From positions 806,001-870,000 of the forward strand of contig OY759767.1 in the NCBI GenBank assembly GCA_963662705.2: a stretch of DNA of 64,000 bases. Reading direction: 5' to 3'. The notes beneath the pieces were generated by a model, which saw only the letters and a list, made by a program, of their open reading frames with translations, did no database searches and had not been told where the DNA came from. The DNA is from JAPPHA01 sp963662705 (GTDB taxonomy: Bacteria > Pseudomonadota > Alphaproteobacteria > Rhodobacterales > Rhodobacteraceae). Shown here in pieces: positions 45,186 to 53,769 of this stretch (positions are counted from its first letter, which is position 1; the number at the start of each line of letters is the position of its first letter). The position numbers and the translations under genes were made by a program.

Positions 45186-46412
45186 TACGATGTTTCGTCC
45201 AGTTTCCTGGAAGGACGGTGCTGCCCACTGGCGGCCTTCGGCCACAACCGCGACGGCAAGACGGGCAAGCAGCAGATCACCTACGGGCTGCTCTGTGCCG
45301 CAAACGGCTGTCCGGTTGCGGTGGAGGTCTTTGCCGGCAACACCGGGGATCCCTCCACGGTGGCGTCCCAGGTGGATCGGGTGCGCACCCGCTTCGGCAT
45401 CGACCATGTGGCGCTGGTGGGCGACCGGGGGATGATCACCACGGCCCGCATCCACGAGGATCTCGAGCCGGCGGATCTCGACTGGATCTCGGCCCTCAAG
45501 ACCAGGGACATCCGCAAGCTCCTGCGTCCGGCGGGTGAGGACGAGCCGCCCCCGCTCATCCCCGAGGCCCTGGTTCCCGACGCGGTTGCGGAGGTCACCG
45601 GCCCGGACTTTCCCGGCGAGCGGCTGATGGTCTGCCTGAACCCGCGGTTGCGGGAGGAACGGGCCCGCAAGCGGGAGGACCTGCTGCTGGCGACGGAGGA
45701 GACGCTGGAGACGATTGCGGCGTCGGTGCGCGCGGGCCGGCTGAAGGGCCGGGAGGCCATCAACCGCCGGGTGGGACGGGATGCCAACCGCCGGAAGGTG
45801 GAGAAGCATTTCGAGATCACCGTCACCGACGGCGCCATCACCTGGAGCCGGCGTCAGGAACGGATTGCCGCCGAGGGCCGGCTTGACGGGGTCTACGTGA
45901 TCCGCACCAGCCTTGATCCCGAAGCCATCGGGCCGGAGGCGGCGGTGGAGGCGTACAAGTCCCTCGCGCAAGTCGAACGGGCGTTTCGAATTCTCAAGGC
46001 ATCCCGGCTGGAGATCCGGCCGGTCCACGTCTATTCCGGGGACCATGTCCGGGCGCATGTGTTCCTGTGCGTGCTGGCCTTCTACGTTGAATGGCATCTC
46101 CGCCGTCGCCTGGCGCCGCTCCTGTTCGAGGATGACGATCGTGAGGGCGCCCGGGCACAACGCACGTCACCGGTGGCGCCTGCAAGGGTCTCGGAGAGCG
46201 CCAAGGCCAAGGCCGACACCAAACTGACCTCCGACGGGCTGCCGGTTCACAGCCTGACGACGCTTCTCGCCGACCTGGCCACGCTCACGTTGAACGAGGC
46301 GACGGTTCCATCCAATCCCGACCACCATTTTCCGGTGTTTACGCAGCCGACGCCGTTGCAGAGCCGGGCCTTCAAACTTCTGGAGATCGAACCCGCCAAA
46401 TTCCTCTCGTGA
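45186..46412 (+). pseudogene. IS1634-like transposase, C-terminal part
   Basis: Codes for about 408 residues of the transposase catalytic region: YDVSSSFLEGRCCPLA with the presumed first Asp right at the junction, GKQQITYGLLCAANGCPVAV, the second Asp in ALVGDRGMITTARIH, and the Glu region AYKSLAQVERAFRILK. It ends EIEPAKFLS. Residues upstream of Tyr-Asp in the continuous frame back to 45120 belong to the inserted element. Same frame as the N-terminal part, and the insertion length is divisible by three. Confidence 0.88.
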
Positions 46413-46438
46413 CCAGGCCCGTCAGGGCTGTTACATGT

Positions 46439-46810
46439 CGAGTCCCGCCCGAAATCAGCTATCTCGCTGATGATAAGGGATTTTTCAAAAATTTCGCGAT
46501 GAAGTTCCGCTTAGTCAAAGGTCTTGAGAGAATCCGGGCATGCAAAATCGACCAGGAGTCCGATCGCTGCAAACAGGAACAGCCCCGATTATCGCCGGCA
46601 ACGACAGAAAGAATCGCTTGTCTGTACGACTGTCGTGGTATACCATATACCAACTGGTTCTGGTTGCCGGGTCTTGGATCCCGTCAACCGGGTACGAGGT
46701 GCAATGGTGGGGAGTTGCCGGGCAAATTCCTTTGCTTGCGTGACCGAGATGAAAGCTGTGATCGGGTCGCGACCGACGGCGACACTTCCCGACAGAGAGG
46801 GAGCAAGACA
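46439..46810. promoter_or_regulatory. Upstream region of tctCBA with GntR-like palindrome
   Basis: The 372 bases right of the IS have no gene. TGGTATACCA at 46636-46645 is a perfect 10-base palindrome matching the general TNGTnnnACNA pattern of FadR-type GntR operators, about 165 bases before the binding-protein start. No GntR gene is in the window. An AGAGAGGGAG ribosome site precedes ATG 46811. Confidence 0.4.
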
Positions 46811-47809
46811 ATGCATACACTCAAGAAGCTTTTGACCGGTACGGTCGTGACGTTTGCCGTCCTTCTGGGAGGGTTCGTGTCACAGGCACAGGCCGACTGG
46901 CAGCCGCGGAAGCCGGTCGAGTTCATTATCATGGCAGGTACAGGTGGGGGCGCAGACCAGATCGCGAGGCTCTTGCAAGGGCTCATCGAACAAAAGGGTC
47001 TGTCTTCGAGACCGTTCATTCCGATCAACAAGCCTGGCGGTTCAGGTGCCGAGGCCCTTCTTTACCTCAAGGGCAAGGAAGGCGACGACCATACGGTTCT
47101 CGTGACACTGAACTCATTTTATACGACACCGATCATTCAGGAAGATCTTGGAGTAGACATTTCGACCTTTACGCCGATCGGGCGCATGGCACTCGATACC
47201 TTCCTGCTGTGGGTACATACGGACAGGGACGACATCACGGATCTGGACAGTTATGTGGCAGCGGTCAAGGCCGCTGGAACTGAATGGAAAGTCGGCGGCA
47301 CAGGTTCGGGTCAGGAAGATTCGATTCTCACGGCCATGATGGAAGCCGAGTTCGGCTATTCGGTCACGTATATCCCGTTCCCGGGTGGCGGGACTGTCGC
47401 CAAGAACCTGATCGGGAAGCACATCGATTCAACGGTCAACAATCCGGCGGAACAGAACGAGTTCTACCGTGCCGGGCAGTCAAAGCCGCTGGTGCAGTTC
47501 ACGCCTGAACGTATGGTGGCCTATCCTGACGTGCCGACCGCACAGGAACTTGGCCATGACATCGTGTATTTCATGCAGCGTTCGATCAACGGACCTCCGG
47601 GCATGTCCGCCGAGGCACGGGAGTTTTACATCAACCTGTTCAAGACGCTGTTTGAATCCGAGGAATGGCAGACTTTCTGCGTCGAAGATGGTCTGACTTG
47701 TGACGAGTGGGTTGCCGGGGATGATCTTGCCGCGTTCCACGCGGAGCAGGGCATGCGCCACAGGGAACTGATCGAATCGGTCGGTGCCGAAGCCATAACG
47801 GGAGAATAA
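46811..47809 (+). CDS. Tripartite tricarboxylate transporter substrate-binding protein (TctC-like)
   Basis: A periplasmic binding protein of 332 residues. ATG 46811 starts a signal peptide, MHTLKKLLTGTVVTFAVLL to AQADWQ. The mature part has the Bug/TctC pattern: VEFIIMAGTGGGADQIARLL, FIPINKPGGSGAEALLYL, and YPDVPTAQELGHDI near the end. It delivers an organic anion to the TctAB membrane complex encoded next. With oxalate-degradation genes directly downstream, oxalate or another dicarboxylate is a reasonable ligand guess. Confidence 0.92.
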   Translation: MHTLKKLLTGTVVTFAVLLGGFVSQAQADWQPRKPVEFIIMAGTGGGADQIARLLQGLIEQKGLSSRPFIPINKPGGSGAEALLYLKGKEGDDHTVLVTLNSFYTTPIIQEDLGVDISTFTPIGRMALDTFLLWVHTDRDDITDLDSYVAAVKAAGTEWKVGGTGSGQEDSILTAMMEAEFGYSVTYIPFPGGGTVAKNLIGKHIDSTVNNPAEQNEFYRAGQSKPLVQFTPERMVAYPDVPTAQELGHDIVYFMQRSINGPPGMSAEAREFYINLFKTLFESEEWQTFCVEDGLTCDEWVAGDDLAAFHAEQGMRHRELIESVGAEAITGE

Positions 47810-47874
47810 TTCCTCCCTCAATCCTGTTGGCCGGGTTCGTGCGCGTTCACGTCCCCGGTCCGCAAACCTTGTCA

Positions 47875-47913
47875 CAGCCAACCGATGATTGCATACCGAT
47901 CATCGGTTGGCTG
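47875..47913. terminator. Intercistronic stem-loop between tctC and tctB
   Basis: CAGCCAACCGATGAT and ATCATCGGTTGGCTG form a perfect 15-base stem around a 9-base loop, 65 bases after the binding-protein stop and 78 bases before tctB. There is no T tract. Likely partial terminator or message-stabilising element giving more binding protein than permease. Confidence 0.8.
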
Positions 47914-47991
47914 TGCCGGATTCGATCAACAGTTTTACAACCAGAGTTGATGTCACGACCGGTTTGGCGAAATTGACATGAGGCCACATCC

Positions 47992-48594
47992 ATGACCGTG
48001 CGCCAGGCAGATTTCCTGATGGCAATAGCCACGATCCTGATGTCTCTCGGACTGATGTGGTCGTCGACTGATGGCCTGGCCATCGGTTGGGTGCCCAACA
48101 AGGGTCCGGGGTCCGGCTTCTGGCCGTTCTGGCTGTCATTCGGGATGCTTCTGTGCGCGATTGCGACGCTGATCCGCTGGTTCATGCGTTCGACGGCGGA
48201 ATCCCGTTCCACGGACATTTACATGTCCCGGAATTCGGTCGTTGTTGTGGGGACATCCGTTGCGGCGTTGCTCGCGTTGCTGATCGGAATCCACGTCATC
48301 GGAACCTATTTCGCGTTGTTCATTTTTCTCGCGTTCTATTTCAAGGTCATCGGCCGTCACGAATGGCCGATTTCGATCATGCTGATCGGCGGGATTCCGG
48401 TTTTCATCTTCGCCTTGTTCGAATGGGGCCTGCAAATTCCCTTGCCCAAGGCGATGACCGAAGAATGGTTCTATCCCGTTTTCGACATCATGTACGAAAC
48501 AAATCACTTCGGGCTGTATGTCATCGGGATATTCGCTTTTCTTGCATTGATCTCCTTCGCGACCCACCTGCTCACCCGGAACGGGAACGGATAG
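47992..48594 (+). CDS. Tripartite tricarboxylate transporter small membrane subunit (TctB-like)
   Basis: A 200-residue membrane protein with four hydrophobic segments. The opening, MTVRQADFLMAIATILMSLG, then IGWVPNKGPGSGFWPFWLS, is the typical TctB pattern of a first helix followed by a G-x-G-FWPF turn. It ends 6 bases before the GTG of the large subunit. Together the two make the inner-membrane part of the transporter. Confidence 0.88.
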   Translation: MTVRQADFLMAIATILMSLGLMWSSTDGLAIGWVPNKGPGSGFWPFWLSFGMLLCAIATLIRWFMRSTAESRSTDIYMSRNSVVVVGTSVAALLALLIGIHVIGTYFALFIFLAFYFKVIGRHEWPISIMLIGGIPVFIFALFEWGLQIPLPKAMTEEWFYPVFDIMYETNHFGLYVIGIFAFLALISFATHLLTRNGNG

Positions 48595-48600
48595 AACGCC

Positions 48601-50115
48601 GTGGAAACGATCCTCATATCCCTGGCCGGTGGGCTGGTACAGGCGTTCGAGCCGCTCAACCTGCTGATGATCGTGATCGGATGCACGGTCGGACTTTTCG
48701 TCGGCGCCATGCCGGGCCTGGGATCGGTGAACGGGGTCGCGATCCTTTTGCCGATCACGTTCCTGGTTCCGCCCACCGCGGCGATCATCTTTCTTGCCGC
48801 CGTCTACTACGGGGCGATGTACGGCGGCGCCATCAGTTCGATTACATTGGGCATACCGGGCGCTTCCACCGCAGTTGCAACGGTTTTCGACGGCAGGCCC
48901 CTGGCCATGTCCGGAAAGGCCGACCAGGCGTTGACCGCCGCCGCGATCGCTTCATTCATCGGCGGAACGATTTCGGTGGTGCTCTTTACGCTGTTTGCTC
49001 CGCCATTGGCGGAATTTGCGCTCAAGTTCGGTCCGCCGGAGGAATTCGCGCTCATGGTCCTGGCCTTTGCGACATTCATCGGGCTGGGTGGCGACGACAT
49101 TCCCAAGACGGTTTTCTCAATCCTGATCGGTCTCGTGCTCGCGACGGTCGGGCTCGACATCATTTCGGGAAAACCGCGCCTGATCTTCTTCGATGCGTCC
49201 GGGTTCCTGCACGGGGTCAATTTCCTGGTCCTGGCGATCGGGATCTACGGTATCGGCGAAATGCTGTGGACCCTCGAGTCGACCGGAGGAAAGGTCATCG
49301 TCCACAAGGTCAACATGACCTGGAAAGGCTTCATGACCAACGTCAGGGCGGTGAACCAGTATATCAAGACCACGACTCTCGGCTCGATCCTTGGGTATTT
49401 CGTGGGAACGCTGCCCGCTGCCGGCGCGACGCCTGCTTCTCTGATGTCGTACGGATTGGCGAAGACCTTTTCGAAAGATCCCGACTCTTTCGGAAAGGGC
49501 AATGTTTCAGGTGTTGCGGCGCCCGAGGCGGCCAACAATGCTGCCTCGACCGGTTCAATGCTGCCGATGATTACCTTGGGAATTCCTGGATCGCCGACCA
49601 CGGCGATTCTCCTCGGCGGCATGATCATATGGGGATTGCGGCCAGGGCCGTTGCTTTTCACCGAAAGACCAGACTTTGTCTGGGGGCTGATCGGTTCGCT
49701 CTACGTTGCCAACCTGTTCACGGTGCTGATCAATCTCGCATTCATCCCGATCTTCGTCCGCGTGCTGACCCTGCCGTTCACGATCCTCGCACCCATCATC
49801 TTTGTCCTGTGCATCGTCGGTGGATATGCGCCGACCCAGACCATGCACGATGTGTGGCTCATGCTGCTGTTCGGTGTCATGGGTTACCTGATGCGCAAGC
49901 TCAACTATCCTGTCGCACCGGCTGTCCTGGCAATCGTGCTTGGACCTCTTGCGGAAAGATCGCTTCGGCAATCCCTGTTGTCGTCCCAGGGAGATGTCCT
50001 GATCTTTCTGGAACGGCCGATTTCGGCGGTCTGCATCATCATCGCGGTCGCATTGATGCTCTACCCGGTGTTTGTCTCGTGGCGAAAACGCAGGAAGGCC
50101 TCGGCGAGCGGGTAA
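48601..50115 (+). CDS. Tripartite tricarboxylate transporter large permease (TctA-like)
   Basis: A polytopic inner-membrane protein of 504 residues starting at GTG 48601. The TctA hallmarks are present: GLFVGAMPGLGSVNGVAILL, YGAMYGGAISSITLGIPG, and the repeat of that motif in the second half, GVAAPEAANNAASTGSMLP and ITLGIPGSPTTAILLGG. It has about eleven to twelve hydrophobic segments. It is the main translocating subunit, paired with TctB and the binding protein. Confidence 0.94.
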   Translation: METILISLAGGLVQAFEPLNLLMIVIGCTVGLFVGAMPGLGSVNGVAILLPITFLVPPTAAIIFLAAVYYGAMYGGAISSITLGIPGASTAVATVFDGRPLAMSGKADQALTAAAIASFIGGTISVVLFTLFAPPLAEFALKFGPPEEFALMVLAFATFIGLGGDDIPKTVFSILIGLVLATVGLDIISGKPRLIFFDASGFLHGVNFLVLAIGIYGIGEMLWTLESTGGKVIVHKVNMTWKGFMTNVRAVNQYIKTTTLGSILGYFVGTLPAAGATPASLMSYGLAKTFSKDPDSFGKGNVSGVAAPEAANNAASTGSMLPMITLGIPGSPTTAILLGGMIIWGLRPGPLLFTERPDFVWGLIGSLYVANLFTVLINLAFIPIFVRVLTLPFTILAPIIFVLCIVGGYAPTQTMHDVWLMLLFGVMGYLMRKLNYPVAPAVLAIVLGPLAERSLRQSLLSSQGDVLIFLERPISAVCIIIAVALMLYPVFVSWRKRRKASASG

Positions 50116-50344
50116 GCGAATTCAGAACGGCATGGCAACTGAAACTTCCGGTCCGGTACGTTGGCCGGATCGAGAAAGACAGGATTGCGAACCAAGACGA
50201 TGCGTATCCGGGCCGACCACGACCCGTTCCACTCGACCAGTGCATCCGTGCTGAGCATCGTTTCGGTGCCCGGGATCACCGGTTCCGGTTCGAAAGATCT
50301 TCCCAAAATCATGTAATTGCCCATCTTCCCAAGGAGTTAGCGAA

Positions 50345-52090
50345 ATGTCAGCACCAGCGCAGGGCTCACATGAAGTTTCTGTCGAATCTGGAAGCCGTCT
50401 GGCGATCACAGACGGTTTCCACCTGGTCATCGAGGCGCTCAAGCTCAACGGTATCAAGACGATTTACTGTGTTCCGGGAATCCCGATCACGGACCTTGGC
50501 CGGCTGGCCCAGGCGGAAGGCATGCGCGTGATTTCCTTTCGGCATGAGCAGCATGCCGGCCATGCCGCGGCGATCACGGGCTACCTCACGCAAAGACCCG
50601 GCATTTGCCTCACCGTCTCCGCGCCGGGATTCCTGAACGGCCTGACGGCATTGGCAAACGCGACCACGAACTGCTTCCCGATGATCCTGATCAGCGGGTC
50701 GTCGGAACGGGAAATCGTCGACCTGCAGCAGGGCGACTACGAGGAGATGGATCAGCTCGCAATCGCCAAACCCCTGTGCAAGGCGGCATTTCGCGTATTG
50801 CACGCGGAAGATATCGGGATCGGAATTGCCCGGTCCGTCCGTGCGGCCTGTTCCGGGCGTCCGGGCGGCGTGTACCTCGATCTCCCGGCCAAGCTGCTTG
50901 CCCAGACAGTGGATGCCGAGGAAGGTTCCCGCTCACTGGTCCAGGTCATTGATCCCGCCCCGAGGCAGATCCCGGCTGCAGATGCGGTCAACCGGGCAGT
51001 TGAAGTGCTCAAGGGCGCCAGGCGGCCCCTGATCATCCTGGGCAAGGGCGCCGCCTACGCCCAGGCGGACGACGACATCCGCGCATTGGTCGAGGCCACG
51101 GGCTTCCCTTATCTGCCGATGAGCATGGCGAAAGGGATTCTGCCCGACACGCACCCGCAGTCCGCGGGCGCGGCCCGCTCACTCGTCCTCAAGGAATCCG
51201 ACGTCGTCATGATGGTGGGTGCGCGGCTCAACTGGCTTCTGTCTCACGGGAAGGGCAAGGCCTGGGGGAACACCCGCAAACAGTTCGTCCAGATCGATAT
51301 CGAACCAAAGGAAATGGATTCCAACGTGGAGATCGCAGCGCCTGTGGTCGGGGATATCGGGTCTTGCGTCCGCGCTTTGCGTGACGCCCTGGGTTCCGAC
51401 TGGCGCCCACAAATCACCGAGTGGATCGGCACGGTCAATTCCAAGAAGGAAACCAATCTCGCCCGAATGGCGCCAAGATTGCAGAACAACAATGTGCCCA
51501 TGGACTTCCACGGCGCGCTTGGCGTTCTGCGGACGATCGTCAGGAACCGCCCGGAGGCGATCCTGGTCAACGAGGGCGCCAATACGCTCGACTTTGCCCG
51601 CAGTATCATCGACATGTATCAACCCCGGAAACGCCTTGACGTCGGGACCTGGGGCGTCATGGGAATCGGGATGGGATTTGCCGTCGCCGCAGCGATCGAG
51701 ACGGGCAACCCGGTACTCGCGGTCGAAGGTGACAGTGCCTTCGGATTTTCCGGCATGGAGATTGAAACGATCTGCCGCTACAACCTGCCGGTCTGCGTGG
51801 TGGTCTTCAACAACAACGGGATTTACCGTGGGACGGACGTCAATCCGTCAGGCGGTGAAGATGTCGCAACAACCGTGTTCGTCAAGGATGCGCGGTATGA
51901 TCGGATGATGGAAGCCTTCGGTGGCGTTGGCATTCATGCGACGACTCCGGACGAGCTTGCCCGCGCGGTCAACGAGGCCATGGACTCGGGCAGACCGACG
52001 CTGGTCAACGCCGTGATCGACGAAAAGGCCGGTACGGAAAGCGGCCGCATCGGCAATCTCAACCCCCAGAGCGCGGTTTCCAGGAAGTAG
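50345..52090 (+). CDS. oxc: Oxalyl-CoA decarboxylase
   Basis: A thiamine-diphosphate enzyme that turns oxalyl-CoA into formyl-CoA and CO2. It is 581 residues long. The cofactor Glu is in FRHEQHAGHAAAITGYL, and the diphosphate/metal motif is VEGDSAFGFSGMEIETICRY followed by VVFNNNGIYRG. SSEREIVDLQQGDYEEMDQL and LPAKLLAQ match oxalyl-CoA decarboxylases rather than acetolactate synthase. ATG 50345 follows AAGGAGTTAG. The partner CoA-transferase follows 42 bases on, completing oxalate breakdown. Confidence 0.95.
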   Translation: MSAPAQGSHEVSVESGSRLAITDGFHLVIEALKLNGIKTIYCVPGIPITDLGRLAQAEGMRVISFRHEQHAGHAAAITGYLTQRPGICLTVSAPGFLNGLTALANATTNCFPMILISGSSEREIVDLQQGDYEEMDQLAIAKPLCKAAFRVLHAEDIGIGIARSVRAACSGRPGGVYLDLPAKLLAQTVDAEEGSRSLVQVIDPAPRQIPAADAVNRAVEVLKGARRPLIILGKGAAYAQADDDIRALVEATGFPYLPMSMAKGILPDTHPQSAGAARSLVLKESDVVMMVGARLNWLLSHGKGKAWGNTRKQFVQIDIEPKEMDSNVEIAAPVVGDIGSCVRALRDALGSDWRPQITEWIGTVNSKKETNLARMAPRLQNNNVPMDFHGALGVLRTIVRNRPEAILVNEGANTLDFARSIIDMYQPRKRLDVGTWGVMGIGMGFAVAAAIETGNPVLAVEGDSAFGFSGMEIETICRYNLPVCVVVFNNNGIYRGTDVNPSGGEDVATTVFVKDARYDRMMEAFGGVGIHATTPDELARAVNEAMDSGRPTLVNAVIDEKAGTESGRIGNLNPQSAVSRK

Positions 52091-52132
52091 CCACACGGGC
52101 CCGAAACCCTGTTGCGGAGCCAGGAGTTCCAA

Positions 52133-53401
52133 ATGAAAGCACTGAACGGCATCAGAATTCTCGATTTCACCCATGTACAGTCCGGCCCGACATGTACCCA
52201 GCTCCTGGCCTGGTTAGGGGCTGACTGCATCAAGGTCGAACGCCCCGGCGTCGGCGACGCGACGCGGGGCCAGCTCCGCGACATACCGGAGGTGGATTCG
52301 CTGTATTTCACGATGCTGAACCACAACAAGCGATCGATCACGCTCAACACGAAAAACGAAACCGGCAAGTTGGTCCTGGAGCGGCTGGTCAAGGAATGCG
52401 ACGTTCTCGTGGAGAATTTTGCTCCTGGCGCGCTGGACCGCATGGGTTTCGGATGGGAGCGCATCCAGGAGCTCAATCCACGCATGATCATGGCATCGGT
52501 GAAGGGTTTCGGCCCGGGGCCCTACGAGGATTGCAAGGTGTACGAGAACGTCGCCCAATGTACCGGCGGTTCGGCGTCGACCACGGGATTCCGGGATGGT
52601 CCGCCGACCGTGACCGGGGCGCAGATCGGGGACAGCGGAACCGGCCTGCACCTGGCACTGGGCATCGTGACCGCTCTCTACCAGCGGGAGAAATCCGGGC
52701 GTGGCCAACGCGTCCTTGCGGCAATGCAGGACGGCGTTCTCAATCTCTGCCGGGTGAAATTGCGCGACCAGCAGAGGCTCGAGCGGGGACCGTTGGCCGA
52801 GTACAGTCAGCACGGCCAGGGTATTCCGTTTCCCGAGGCGACGCCGCGAGCCGGAAACGATTCCGGCGGCGGTCAGCCGGGGTGGATTCTCAAGTGCAAG
52901 GGCTGGGAGACGGATGCAAATGCATATGTCTACTTCATAACCCAGGCCGCGGTTTGGGCTCCGATCTGCGACGTCATCGGAAAACCGGAATGGAAAGAGG
53001 ATCCGGACTACGCGACGCCGCCCGCTCGTCTCGACAAGCTGACTCATATCTTTGATACGATCGAGGCGTGGACCAAGACCAAGACGAAGTTCGAAGTCAT
53101 GGACATCTGCAACCCGCTGGACATTCCATGCGGACCCATCCTGTCGATGAAGGAACTGTCTGAAGAGCCGAGCCTGAGGGAAACCGGCACGGTCGTCGAA
53201 GTCGACCATCCTGCGCGAGGGAAATACCTGACGGTCGGCTGCCCGATCAAGCTTTCGGATAGCCCGGCCGAGGTCGTTCGTTCGCCGTTGCTCGGGGAGC
53301 ATACGACCGAGATCCTGACGGAAGTTCTTGGTTACACCGGGGACGAGGTCCGGGAAATCCAGGGTTCGGGAGCCGTCGGAAAGCCGGTGGTCCCGGAGTA
53401 A
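52133..53401 (+). CDS. frc: Formyl-CoA:oxalate CoA-transferase
   Basis: Class-III CoA-transferase that moves CoA from formyl-CoA to oxalate, feeding oxalyl-CoA decarboxylase. At 422 residues it matches the family length. It opens MKALNGIRILDFTHVQSGPT. The catalytic Asp167 is in TGAQIGDSGTGLHLALGI, and the glycine-rich loop that shields it reads GNDSGGGQPGW. ATG 52133 follows CCAGGAG. With oxc it forms a complete oxalate catabolic pair; the tctCBA genes upstream may import the oxalate. Confidence 0.95.
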   Translation: MKALNGIRILDFTHVQSGPTCTQLLAWLGADCIKVERPGVGDATRGQLRDIPEVDSLYFTMLNHNKRSITLNTKNETGKLVLERLVKECDVLVENFAPGALDRMGFGWERIQELNPRMIMASVKGFGPGPYEDCKVYENVAQCTGGSASTTGFRDGPPTVTGAQIGDSGTGLHLALGIVTALYQREKSGRGQRVLAAMQDGVLNLCRVKLRDQQRLERGPLAEYSQHGQGIPFPEATPRAGNDSGGGQPGWILKCKGWETDANAYVYFITQAAVWAPICDVIGKPEWKEDPDYATPPARLDKLTHIFDTIEAWTKTKTKFEVMDICNPLDIPCGPILSMKELSEEPSLRETGTVVEVDHPARGKYLTVGCPIKLSDSPAEVVRSPLLGEHTTEILTEVLGYTGDEVREIQGSGAVGKPVVPE

Positions 53402-53769
53402 CCGGGGCGAATCGGGGTCTCGTTTCGCCTGTCCGCCGCCCGGTACGACCGGGGATACAGGACGGTCATGGGGACATCCTGTCGGCGCGCTGTCCCGCTC
53501 GGAATTCCCTGCCACCTTGCTTCCGTGTGTCATCTGTTCGGCCCCGGAGGAACCAAGGGAAGCGCCGGGAAACCCGTACCCGGGAGCCTGCGAACCGCCT
53601 GGTCCCTCGTCTTCGGCGTGAACAGATTCACATGCACTGCGGCGGCATACCTTCGACACCCGGTTAGCGATGTGGCCGCCGTCCGCATTTCGAACAGGCT
53701 GCGCATTGAGTCGGGCAGGGGAACAGTGTTACAGGAGCGGCCCAGAAACCAACCGCTGGAGACCTCGAA
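53402..53769. other. Intergenic, no gene recognised
   Basis: These 368 bases between frc and the DHDPS-family gene contain no credible gene. The promoter of the next operon is expected near the right end. Confidence 0.45.

Larger units (their letters stand above)
42189..45187 (+). mobile_element. Serine-recombinase element nested in the IS1634 transposase
   Basis: The two transposase halves meet at TACGA, present at 42189-42193 and 45186-45190, exactly 2,997 bases apart. Each end has an imperfect 22-base inverted repeat, TACGA-N10-GACT(A/G)AT, at 42189-42210 and, reversed, at 45166-45187. The likely crossover dinucleotide is the TA at 42189-42190 and 45186-45187. Contents are a small gene, a large serine recombinase overlapping it by 4 bases, and about 350 bases of right-end DNA. 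No other cargo is present. It appears complete. Confidence 0.82.
41593..46428 (+). mobile_element. IS1634-like insertion sequence, interrupted
   Basis: Defined by the flanking TGTTACATGT repeats and a transposase gene of about 586 codons split in two. Without the 2,997-base inner element the IS would be about 1.84 kb, a usual size for IS1634-group elements. The ends share only a weak inverted repeat (TGAC plus a few bases), so the precise borders are tentative. Being interrupted in its catalytic core, it should not move by itself. Confidence 0.7.

Noticed and set aside
48087..50531. 814-codon plus-strand frame through the tctB/tctA region
   Set aside because: It overlaps two clear membrane-protein genes in another frame and translates to Arg/His/Asp-rich sequence without family match.
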